Source: Euglena gracilis (lineage: Eukaryota > Euglenida > Euglenophyceae > Euglenales). Taken from it: DNA of 64,000 nucleotides. The notes below the pieces were generated by a model. That model worked only from the letters and a program-made list of their open reading frames with translations. It was not told the origin of the DNA and ran no database searches. Both the position numbers and the translations under genes were made by a program. Positions 1 to 9,300 of the stretch are shown piece by piece (the stretch's first letter is position 1; each line of letters starts with the position of its first letter). The stretch is taken from NCBI GenBank assembly GCA_039621445.1, contig CP154957.1, positions 34,068,843 through 34,132,842 on the forward strand. Direction: 5' to 3'.

Positions 1-56
1 CCCCCCCCTGCCCCCCCGGTTGGTAAGCACAAGCATGGCGGCAAGCAAAAAGAGAT

Positions 57-143
57 TGCCTCCCAAAACCCGCCCCCTCCGGGCCATTTCGAATGGAACA
101 AAAAAATCCATTGCCGCCCGAAGGGCGGCTGGACGGTAGTGCT
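57..143 (+). repeat. Inverted-repeat partner of 2189-2272
   Basis: The reverse complement of 2189-2272 matches this stretch along nearly its whole length, including the shared words TTGCCTCCC, TGGAACAAAAAA and GGCTGGACGGTA. The two copies lie about 2.1 kb apart in inverted orientation. They could be arms of a larger foldback transposon or two independent insertions of one dispersed repeat. No ORF is associated with them. Confidence 0.6.
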
Positions 144-995
144 ATTTTCCCTTCAAATCCATGAGTTTTGGGCTTGGTTGGCCGCCCGAAGGGCGGCGAG
201 ACGGTAGCGATGTCTAACAGTTGGAACTCGTGTTCAAAAAAATACTAAAAAATTCGGGGGGGGCGTCGGGGGGGCGAGAGACAACTTTTCTGAAAATTCT
301 CTCGGGGGGGGGGGCGAAAAAATCTCGGGGGGGGCGGTCGCCCCCCCCGCCCCCCCCGTTCCTACACCAATGATTAGGAATACCCAGATTCGCGTTCCGC
401 GATTTTTGAAATTTTTGAAAAATTCGAATTTTTCGAATTTTTCAATTGAAATGAAAAATTCCCAAAATTTCGAAATTTGCCGAACCTTGACCCCCATGGA
501 GACCAGTAGCTGAGAACGCGACTCCGATGTCTCTGCAGGGGGGCATGGGGATATGGCAAGCAGTGGTGTAGAAATTTTTTTTTGGGGGGGGGCCGTGATG
601 CTTGGGGGTGGTTCGGGACGCGGGGGAGGGGGGCGGCAGATTCACGCGGGGAATCACGACATAGTGGGCCGGCCTGTTTTTTTTGACATTGTTTTTTTGT
701 TTTTTTTAATTCTAACAATGTTTTTTTTTAAAAAAACAAAAAAAAAACGCCCAGTGGTTTTTGCATGGAAAATTTTTTGAATGCACATTTTCAATGATTT
801 TTGGCAACTTCTGGGTAATTTCTGCCAAAAACTTCCTTCCACAAAAATGAAAAATGTCATAAAATTCCATTTTTGTTGCATTTTTGGATGTTTTTGACCA
901 TTTTTGGCAGTTTTTAAACTGAGTAGGATTCAAAGTATGGTTTGGGAGTTTCATATCGAGTTTTTTCAATGAAATTTTCCTTTTGTTTTTTTTGA

Positions 996-1330
996 GGGGG
1001 TGTCTCCCCCGCGTCCCCCCCGCGTCCCCCCCCGCGTCCCCCCGCGTCCCACTTTGGAACCAAAATTTTGTTCTCGAGACAGCCAAATTCAGGAGGCTGA
1101 TTCCTAATTTCAGGCAAATTTGAGGTTGGTGATTCCTAATTTGGTGTGGGTGTTTCCTAATTTGGTGTGGGTGATTCCTAATTTGGGGTGGTTTGTCCTA
1201 ATTTGTTGTGGTAGAATCCTAATTTGGCTAAAATTTTCTCGCGCCTAATTTCACTGTCCCAAAAATGGCGTCTCCCCCGCGTCCCCCCCCGCGTCCCCCC
1301 CCGCGTCCCCCCCGCGTCCCAGACACCCCC
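996..1330. mobile_element. MITE, copy 1 (Harbinger-like ends)
   Basis: A 335-bp element that starts GGGGGTGTCT and ends with its reverse complement AGACACCCCC. It is flanked on both sides by the trinucleotide TGA (993-995 and 1331-1333), which reads as a 3-bp target-site duplication. Each terminus carries an array of GCGTCCCCCC units. The interior holds repeated words of the type GATTCCTAATTTGG. A second copy lies at 5954-6298. GG-rich termini with 3-bp duplications fit PIF/Harbinger-type MITEs. It has no coding capacity. Confidence 0.7.
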
Positions 1331-1790
1331 TGATGTTTTTTTACTGTTTTTTTTTTAAAAACACGTTTTGTTTTTTTTTAAAAAAATGCCCACTATGGAT
1401 CACGATTTGCATGGCATTATTCGGTCCACCTTTGTTGCACCAATTCTTCTTGTTCTGTTTATGGTTGGCGCTAATTTCGCTTCTGGCCCAGTTTGTTTGG
1501 TGAGACCCCTTGCTTCCCCTAGCCGGCTGAGTAACCCCGGTGTAATTTCAGCGCTGCAGGGACATACACTTACCTTGTGTGGTTGGTGTGGTTCCCGTGG
1601 GTGGGTCCACACCTTTACGTCCCAGTGCTGCTCCGCGTGCCTCTTCCCACTTTTCTGTGTGGGGGATGCAGCGTGGGCACAACACCATGACTTGAAAAAT
1701 TCCAGTGTGACCTCATGGACTTGCGGCTTCGGTAAACCCGGGTTACCAAGTCTTGGCCTTGGGGCAGGTGGCGGGTGGGTAGTGTGCTAC

Positions 1791-1991
1791 TAGGTACCAG
1801 TACCCCCCCCCCCCATATTGTCCCAACCACCTTCCCACTGGGACCCCAAATGGACAATATGGGGGGGGGGACAATATGGGGGTACCAAAGGAAATTTCAT
1901 TGGCCGAGCCAAAAAAACCCCCCGTCGGCCGGGCCGAGGGACAATATGGGGGGGGGGCAATATGGGGGGGGGGGTGGTAGTACTGGTACCC
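1791..1991. mobile_element. Small foldback element
   Basis: About 200 bp bounded by GGTACCAGTAC on the left and its inverse GTACTGGTACC on the right. The subterminal words CCCCCATATTGTCCC and GGGACAATATGGGGG are also inverted relative to each other. It has no ORF. It is most simply a foldback or MITE-like insertion; no target duplication is clear. Confidence 0.5.
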
Positions 1992-2188
1992 GCGCTCCGT
2001 GCCCTGTCTGGGATCGGTTTGGGCGGTCCCCTGCCTCGCGGGTGTCCCTTTTGGGGTTGGGTTGCTGGGGGGATGCACTCCGACTGGGCCGGCGAGCCCG
2101 AAATCTTCTAACATTCAAATTTTCAAACAGTACACCATTTCTGTTGACAAATTTGGCTCTTTTGGGGGAAGGTTTTTTTTGGAAAGTT

Positions 2189-2272
2189 GCATTACCGTCC
2201 AGCCACCCTTCGGGCCAATAGATTTTTTGTTCCATACAAAATGGCTCGGAGGGGATGGGATTTGGGAGGCAA
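2189..2272 (-). repeat. Inverted-repeat partner of 57-143
   Basis: The reverse complement closely matches 57-143. The family is otherwise unrecognised. Confidence 0.6.
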
Positions 2273-2399
2273 CCTCACCGTCTCTTTTCCGCATTTTGCA
2301 CTTGTTTGAAGTCCTAAAACAACACAAAAGGCATCACCGTCTTGCCGCCCGTTGAAAGCTTCCAAATTGTGATAAATCTTTAATGCCATCTTTCTATAC

Positions 2400-2503
2400 A
2401 AAAATCGACCGACACTAACAGATTCAGCAGGGGCACTGGGCGCGAGCGAGCGAAGCGAGCCGCCCGGCGCCCCTGCTGAATCTGTTAGTGTCGGTCGATT
2501 TTT
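2400..2503. repeat. Perfect palindrome, 35-bp arms
   Basis: Bases 2400-2434 are the exact reverse complement of 2469-2503, separated by a 34-nt GC-rich loop. The right arm ends where the terminal inverted repeat of the next element begins (2504). The arm contains CGACCGACA, a word also present in that element's 32-bp repeats, so palindrome and element are probably related rather than accidental neighbours. Confidence 0.85.
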
Positions 2504-2605
2504 CTAAAACCTATTTTGTCTGGGCCCAACGCCTGCCTTGATATTCATTCGACCGAACCGCCTGGACCGAAATATGGTCAAAAAAGTGGTTTTTGGCCCA
2601 TTAAC

Positions 2606-2732
2606 GGGCGCCTGAATGGAAATCGACTGACATAAACGGCGCCTGAATGGAAATCGACCGACATAAACGGGCGCCTGAATGGAAATCGACTGACATAAAC
2701 GGGCGCCTGAATGGAAATCAACTGACATAAAC
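2606..2732 (+). repeat. 32-bp tandem repeat, left array (4 units)
   Basis: The unit begins GGGCGCCTGAATGGAAATCG and continues to CATAAAC, with single-base variation. There are no unique spacers between units, so this is a minisatellite and not a CRISPR array. Confidence 0.9.
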
Positions 2733-2924
2733 GGATTTCGATGTCTTGGAAATCGACCAACCTTTTGTTTCCTTTTTTGAATGCCTTTTTGTTCCGTTTT
2801 GGGACATTGTCAGTTTCAGCCTGAAACCCGTTAACGTCGACCAACCTTTTGTCTCTTTTTTCTTTCGGAATGCTTTTTTCTTCCATTTTGAAAGAAACAA
2901 TCTCTATATCAAGAACTGCGTCTT

Positions 2925-3025
2925 AAACGCAGACTCTGACCTGAGTCTGCGTTTCGAAACGCAGACTCAGGCCAAATAACAGACTCAGCGTTTCGAAACA
3001 CAGACTCAGGTCAGAGTCTGCGTTT
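2925..3025. repeat. Hairpin, 25-bp arms
   Basis: Bases 2925-2949 and 3001-3025 are exact reverse complements. The loop contains further inverted copies of GCAGACTC and a TTTCGAAA core, so several alternative cruciforms are possible. Confidence 0.8.
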
Positions 3026-3450
3026 TTTTAGAAACACAGATTTTGACCAAAGCCATGTTGCTATGAACACAGCCTTGGCCCGAAATCCGATGATGTCAAT
3101 AGAATTGCAATACAGGCGTCGAGCCCAGAAAATAGGTTTAACATTGCCAAATCACTCCTCACCCGAAAACTGTTATTTCAGATGACCAGTGATGACAACT
3201 GGTTCAGGACAAACTTGCCGAATGCTTTTTCTGAAGTTCCATAAATAGAAAATGATAATCTTAAGTTCCGTCCTTCCGTCTGTTCCATCCAAAGTTCAGC
3301 CAGCGGTGATCACCTGACCACAAAATTTGGTTTTTGTCTGATCCATAACGCCTCCACAACCCCATAGGACCAAAAATGTCGAAAAAAGGGAAATCCAAAA
3401 TGTCCAAAAAGTCACTAAAAATTCCCAATCTGACCAGCAACAGATTTCAA

Positions 3451-3604
3451 TGGAATGGAAATCGACTGACATAAACGGGCGCCTGAATGGAAATCGACCG
3501 ACATAAACGGGCGCCTGAATGGAAATCGACTGACATAAACGGGCGCCTGAATAGAAATCGACCGACATAAACGGGCGCCTGAATGGAAATCGACCGACAT
3601 AAAC
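3451..3604 (+). repeat. 32-bp tandem repeat, right array (5 units)
   Basis: Same unit and same orientation as 2606-2732. The first unit is partial. Confidence 0.9.
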
Positions 3605-3927
3605 AATTTCAGCCTGAAATCCGTTAATGTCAGTAGAATTTCAAGACAGGCGTCGGGCCCAGAAAATAGGTTTTAAAAGAAAAGCGCTACTGCCTCGCTG
3701 CCCGAATGGCAGCGAAAACAACAGCACAAATGGTAATAAAGAAACTGTGTTTGGGCCGATTTCGAGACATTAACAGTCTTAAATCTTCGCCCAAATATGG
3801 TTTCTGACCAAAAACAGGGCTTTTGGGCCAAGGTTTTAGGGGGGTGCCAGGGGTGACTATGGCGCCGAATGTGCCGCGGCCCCAAGAGTGTAGTTGAAAA
3901 GACGAGTATTCTGCAGACAAAATCTTT

Positions 3928-3974
3928 CTGCAGGCAGAATTTCCTCAGGTGGGTGGGGTGTGCAGCCTCACCGA
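3928..3974 (-). repeat. Fragment matching the 3' end of the YR gene at 52.5 kb
   Basis: On the minus strand this stretch shares GGTGAGGCTGCAC, TGAGGAAATTCTGC and CTGCAG, in order, with 52455-52500. That is the point where the reading frame of the YR gene at 52477-53043 closes. No upstream YR coding sequence is recognisable here, so this is a relic. Confidence 0.55.
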
Positions 3975-4541
3975 CTCATGAGCGAATGGTGGACCGAGGC
4001 CCCCGAGCCGGCAGGCTCGCCTGCCAACCCCCCACAGTTCAAGTACCGGACAGCATGTCAATTGAAAGCTCTCTGACCTTTCTACATAAAAATGATGGGT
4101 ATCACCCGTCCCCACGATTTTTTCTGAACCGTGAACAGAAAGGTCCGGCACCTCCTTGTATTTTGCTGACATGCTTCATGCAACGGTTGGGGCGGCTTTG
4201 GGGCACCTTTTTTTTGTCAAAAACTGCTGTTCATGACATCAAGCCCCGTAAATTGTGAACAGGGGGGTCCAAATAGCCCTGATAATTGTGAGCAGAGCCA
4301 TTTGCAAAAAAAAAGCACCATTGTATTGTTGTTTCTATGTCGAGATCTGCGTCCCGACACCGGTTCGGGCTGATGCCCGAACTGGCGTCGCAGGCACCGG
4401 CTTCACACCCGAACCGGCCTCTGGGCAGGAAGCACATTTTGACTGACAACGAGGTTGTAGAAGTGCAAGATGCAGCAAAAAAGTTGTGTGCCACTCCTGT
4501 TTCAGAGGGCCTTTCCTCTGGTTTCAAGTTTTTTCTATAAG
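3975..4541. other. No gene recognised
   Basis: I see no supported ORF. Around 4283-4300 there is a stretch (CCTGATAATTGTGAGCAG) nearly repeated at about 51973-51990, again just left of a YR element. A short hairpin GTTCGGGC/GCCCGAAC lies near 4364-4383. Confidence 0.5.
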
Positions 4542-4640
4542 AAAAAGCGGGGTCCGATCACGATTCCCGGTGGAGAAACGGGGGGCGCCTACGGCGCCCC
4601 CCGTTTCTCCACCGGGAATCGTGATCGGACCCCGCTTTTT
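4542..4640. repeat. Perfect palindrome, 48-bp arms, 3-nt loop
   Basis: Bases 4542-4589 are the exact reverse complement of 4593-4640 around the loop TAC. The core is GGCGCC-TAC-GGCGCC. The right arm ends two bases before the terminal inverted repeat of the YR element. The words GGGGTCCG and TCACG recur in the subterminal hairpins of that element. Confidence 0.95.
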
Positions 4641-4642
4641 TC

Positions 4643-5942
4643 TTAAAACCGTTAACCAAGTTCACGGGCTTCCTCGCAGTAGGCAAGCGCTTCCTAACGA
4701 GATGCCTAGGGGGTCAAAAATCGCGTTTTTTGGCGTTCACGGGTGAACTTTGGCCGTTCACGGGTGCCGTAGTGCGCACCCGTGAACGGAATTTCCGTCC
4801 ACGGCTGCCGTGCGTGCACCCGTGAACCGACCACGGTTGCGCAAGGTGTTACCCGTGATCGGAATTTGAATTTTTTGGGTTTTTTTACATTTGTGTTTCT
4901 GTTGTGTTACAGTTGTGTTTCTGTCCTCTGCTTTTCCCCACAGTCCGATGAAGCGTTTTGCCAACATGATGGAAGCACAGATGCCCCGCCCCCCCAACGT
5001 AGATGAATTTTTGGCTGTTTTACGTGGTGCCGGCTCCCTAGGAGCTGCTGCAGTGGATGCCCTTTTAGGCAGTCTCCCCACCGGTGGTCAAAATTGTGAC
5101 CTGGGCCCCAAGAACCATGCCGCAGTAAAGTGTTTTTTGGAGTATATAGATGTTTGCAACCGGCATGGCGTTGTTTTTGGCTCTTTGGACGAAGTTTTGG
5201 TGGGATGGGCCAGATGGTGCGTTGATGCTCGTGAACTTTTCAAGACGCAGCAGGAAGCCGATGCCTGGGTCCAGACAAGGCAGGAGAAGGTAGGAAAAGA
5301 TGGGCGCCTTCGCTCCATGCCAGTGTCCAGTTTTCGGACCAAGCAACATTTACAAGGCATTGGCTCCCGTTTATGCCATCATTGTACCATCGTCTGTGTC
5401 CCAGTTCCCGCAGTTCAATGCGTTGATGAAGCCACTCGTCACGCACGAAAGGGCCAAAAAAGCAATGGAGGCCAAGGGTGGGTTGACAAACACAGTTTTG
5501 CAGGCGGACGAGTTGCTCACAGTTTTGAAGGCTGCCGAAGGGAACACACCATTTTTGGTCCAAAGGAGGAATGTCCTTTTATTGGGGTACACCACCGGAT
5601 ACCGAGGGGAGGTTCTTCGTCGGTTGGTGGTCGAAAGCATGTGCCTCGCACCGAAATTTAGTTTGCCGCGTGTCAGTTCCCTATGCCACCTCTTGCATTC
5701 CTGCCCCCACCCCTGAAGTTCTCCAGGTTCGCCATTTGTTTCACATCCTCTTCCCTACTGCGTAAATGTTTTTCCTTTTTTTTATGTAAAACTCCGTCCA
5801 CGGCTGCCGTCTGTGCACCCGTGAACCGACCACGGGTGCGCATATGTGAAAACGGGGTCCGTTCACGGGTGCCGTAGTGCGCACCCGTGAACGCACCCCG
5901 TTTCCTCACGTGGGGAAGCCCGTGAACGGTTAACGGTTTTAA
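4643..5942. mobile_element. Tyrosine-recombinase element 1, with TIRs
   Basis: The ends are inverted repeats: left 4643-4673 and right 5914-5942 share TTAAAACCGTTAACC and GTTCACGGGCTTCC, the left copy having two extra bases. Inside each end lie quasi-palindromic repeats built on TTCACGGGTGCC/GCACCCGTGAA. A copy at 4796-4844 is repeated directly at 5793-5843, and one at 4754-4790 recurs at 5859-5893. Between them is one recombinase-like gene. Cryptons are YR DNA transposons, but these are usually described without TIRs, so the classification is open. A second element of the same plan lies at 52282-53671. Confidence 0.65.
4948..5716 (+). pseudogene. Tyrosine recombinase (Crypton/integrase-like), N-terminal part, frameshifted
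   Basis: From the ATG at 4948 the frame encodes a helical region (ANMMEAQMPRPPNVDEF, then FLEYIDVCN) that aligns with the gene at 52477-53043. Around 5340-5360 the similarity passes to the next frame (FPQFNALMKPLVTHERAKKA against LPRLQKLMAAALTREATKKA), so one base has been gained or lost. The second frame ends with LLLGYTTGYRGEVLRRL, which resembles box I of tyrosine recombinases (TGxRxxE), including the first catalytic arginine. The His-x-x-Arg and tyrosine boxes are not visible before the right TIR, so a complete catalytic domain is absent. A splice-acceptor-like CTTTTCCCCACAG directly precedes the start. Family assignment rests on motif and core-domain resemblance. Confidence 0.55.
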
Positions 5943-5953
5943 AAAGTTTCTTT

Positions 5954-6298
5954 GGGGGTGTCTCCCCCGCGTCCCCCCCGCGTCCCCCCCCGCGTCCCCC
6001 CCGCGTCCCACTTTGGAACCAAAATTTTGTTCTCGAGACAGCCAAATTCAGGAGGCTGATTCCTAATTTCAGGCATATTTGAGGTGATTCCTAATTTGGT
6101 GTGGATGATTCCTAATTTGCGGTGGGTGATTCCTAATTTGGGGTGGGTTAGTCCTAATTTGTTGTGGTAGAATCCTAATTTGGCTAAATTTTTCTTGCGG
6201 CAAATTCCCAATTTCGCTGTCCCAAAAATGGCGTCTCCCCCGCGTCCCCCCCCCCCCCCCGTCCCCCCCCCCGTCCCCCCCGCGTCCCAGACACCCCC
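5954..6298. mobile_element. MITE, copy 2
   Basis: Second copy of the element at 996-1330, in the same orientation. It has the same GGGGGTGTCT ends and interior. TTT flanks both ends (5951-5953, 6299-6301), a different trinucleotide from copy 1, as expected of an independent transposition. Confidence 0.75.
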
Positions 6299-6301
6299 TT
6301 T

Positions 6302-9300
6302 GGTGTCATTTACAACCTCGGCCCCCAGCCTATCCTTTTTGCTTATCAGATGCAAAAGGCAATTTCTCGGGGAAAACAGGTCATTGCAGGCAGCCATTGA
6401 CAACCTCAGCCCGGGGGGGGTGGCGTATCAAAGGGGTCACAGAGGGGGGAGGGGAGGGGTGCACCGCGAGTGAGTTTTTGTCCTCGAGACGAAACATTTT
6501 TTTTTTAATTTTTGGGTTAATTTGGAGATAATATCATTGATTTTGAAAAAGGGTCACAAATCATCTTTTTTGTGGGTCTTTTGCACAAAATTTTTGTGTT
6601 TTTTTTAAAGCTTTTTGGTGCTTTTGGTGACTTTGAGGTCCAGAAAAAAATGAAATTTTGGACAACCCAGTCAAAATGACCCACAAAAAAGGACTTAGCC
6701 CCCGGAGTATTTTGGAAACAGAAAGGGACTTCGTTATTTGAGGGGGGCGGTGGTTGTTTGGTTCAGGGAGCAGGCTGAAACCGACCAACCCCAGGGAGGG
6801 GGGGGTCTCGGAGTGCCCTAGACAAGCACCCCCCCCCACTGGGGGGGGGGCTCGGTTGGGGGGGTGCCTGCTTGCCCCCCCCCCCCGCGACCCCCCGCGA
6901 CCCCAACACCCCCCTAATGTCAAGAAAGGTGGGGGGTGACCACTTTTGTCCTGATGCGGCCACCCCCCACCCGCCTCAAGACAAAGGCGGCCACCCTGCC
7001 CCTCCAGCCTTCGACAAAGGCTACACCCCAAAGTTCAGCTTTCCTTACAGCACCATGTTCCCAGCACAGCTTGTGAACCTAGCCAAAGTCCACACGCCGG
7101 TTTGGGCTTTCGACAGATTTACCGTACGGACCGTATGGAAAACCACACGGGCAGGCAATTTTTTTTTGCAAAAAGCGGCCAAAAAAAAACCGGAGATTTT
7201 CCCCCTAAATCTTTGACATTCACCCCTCCTTGGGGGGGGGGGTTTCTCGAGCCATCTGGGTGGGTTTTGGATGGTTTTGGGATGATTTGGACGATATTTG
7301 GAATTTGTTTTTTATTTTTAAAAGAACAGCGCTTTTCTATAAAATGCCCCCAAAACGTAAAAAACAAAGGGAAATTTCACTGAAAGAAACTCGTTATGAA
7401 ACAACCACACTTTGATCCTACCGATTTCAAAAACTGCCAAAATGGTTAAAAAAAACACGTGAAAATGGAAAAATGCAATCTATGAGATTTTCTATCATTG
7501 TCGGGGGATTCTTTTTTTTTGGCAAAAATGACCCAGAAGTTCCCAAAAATGATTGAAAATATGCATCCAAAAAATTTCGGTGCAAACCTCGTGGGTGTTT
7601 TTTGTCTTTTTTTAAAAAAAGAAACATTTGTTTTAAAAAAGCAAAAAAAAAACTGCGTCCCAAAAAACAAGTTGCCAGCTGTGATTTGGACAAGATTTTT
7701 TCTGGGGGATGGGGACTTAAAAGTCGGCGAACTTGACCCATTGGTGCATTAGAGTGGGTGGTCGGCCAACTAGTCGGCTGACCACCCCCTCCCCCCCCCC
7801 CCCCCCAGTCAACCGTCTGTCCGAGGGCCCCAAAACATTGCAATTTGTGAAGGAACAACTTCTCCCTCTGAAGACTTTTCTCCTCAGATTTTTTAGAATG
7901 AACTTTTGTTTAGGTTGCAAAGCACGGCAAAATGACGTTGGTGAAGGGCATATCCTCATCACCAACAGTTTATCAACCCCATTGGCGGGGTCCTTCAGCA
8001 GGGAATTGGAGAAACTTGTCTGCAGGCCAGTTAAAGGTCTCTCTTTGGACTCGCGATATTTGGCCTCCGAATCAACTCCTGCCTCGTTGAAGTACGTTGC
8101 AATTGAAGAGAGAGTGAACAGGTGTTTTGTATATTTGGTGGGATTGATGTGTGATATCTCCATGTTGAAGAATCAATTACTGTGTTTCATTTTCCAACAA
8201 CTCATTTTTTTTTGTGAAACAATCAAATGGATGTGCTTCCAGAAGTTTCAATAGCATTGCGGCAGTTTTCTCAATTGCACCATTTCTCAAAGTAATTGGG
8301 GTCCAACTAGCCGACTAGAAAAATGCGCTTGCTAAAAAAGGTACTGGCTGAACCGCCCCCATTGAGGGTGGGTGGTACAGAGGGAGGATTCCTGAGGGCT
8401 GCTGGGCTGGACCCGGCTCTCACCCGAAAACAGGCAACAGCCCAAATCCAGGTTGGTTTTTTTTCACCAAAATTTTGAGGTGAAAATCCCAAAAATTGGT
8501 CAAAAAATCGCCATTTTTGGCCATTTTTTGACCCCTTGTTTCAAAAAATTTCGCTGCTTTGTGTCGAAAATTTTTTCGGGCAAGCCCGAATTGTGATCCT
8601 TGAGAGCTTGAAGCGTGAGCAGCAGTACCGTTGGGAACCACCCAGGTGGGGAGGTTCAGGGGATCCCCAGCCAGAGGTTCGGGAATTTGAGAAACAAATT
8701 TTGGCTAAATAATTCAAATTTTTGGTTTTGTGACCCTTTTTTTTAAATGTGACACTTTTTTAGTGTCACAAATTACTTTTTATAGTGTCACTAAATTTGC
8801 CACACAGATATTACTAATTTGAAATTTTCGGCGTTGTTGATTCCTAATATTGCGCCCCAAAATTCCGTTCCCCCTATAAACCACCCCCCCCCCCCAACCC
8901 AATTCACTCCCAACTTGTACTCATCATCCATGCATCATGCATATTGTCCAGCATCATATCCTTGTTTTCGTCATGTGTGAGCCTGACCATTGTTAGGGAT
9001 GCTAGAGATTTGCCCCCTTTGTAGGCTGGCTGAAGTGGCCTCTTCCTCTAGCCGTGCTGGATTTATTCCAATGCTTCATCTCCATGATCCGTGGCATGCA
9101 CTGTTCCATCCATTGGCAACCCTTTTGTCCCTTGACCATCAGACAGGCATTTTCTTGGCTCTTCCCTGACCCTAGCAATGCTTTTTTTTGTCTTGGTGTT
9201 TCCAGAGCAAAAATATCAATTTCAGGTGACAATGCCCAACCGATGTGAGAAACAGTCCTGCCCTCGAGTTACCACTTTGGTCTTCTATACACCACTACAA

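Larger units (their letters stand above)
2504..3679. mobile_element. Non-autonomous TIR element with internal repeat arrays
   Basis: A 1.18-kb element. The left end (2504-2546) and the inverted right end (3636-3679) share TAAAACCTATTTT, GGGCCC and GCCTG in the same order. A further copy of the right-end sequence lies inside at about 3101-3140. Two arrays of one 32-bp unit, in the same orientation, sit near the two ends, and a 25-bp-arm hairpin lies between them. No convincing ORF is present; the short ORFs are translations of the array. The plan resembles the tyrosine-recombinase elements at 4643 and 52282 without their gene, so it may be a derivative of that group. Confidence 0.6.

Noticed and set aside
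2606-3604. Regular 32-bp repeats suggesting a CRISPR array
   Set aside because: Units follow each other without unique spacers, there are no cas genes, and the setting is eukaryotic. It is a minisatellite inside a transposon.
7039-7150. Possible exon after CTTTCCTTACAG (MFPAQLVNLAKVHTPVWAFD)
   Set aside because: The acceptor is good but no donor follows in a sensible place and there is no recognisable domain or phase partner.
7717-8254. Overlapping ORFs on both strands at 7.7-8.25 kb
   Set aside because: Neither strand shows a domain, splice partner or repeat relationship, and both include a C/G homopolymer.
8581-8645. Short open stretch QARIVILESLKREQQYRWEP as a host exon
   Set aside because: Composition is plausible and a donor-like GTGGGG follows, but there is no acceptable upstream acceptor and nothing to join it to.
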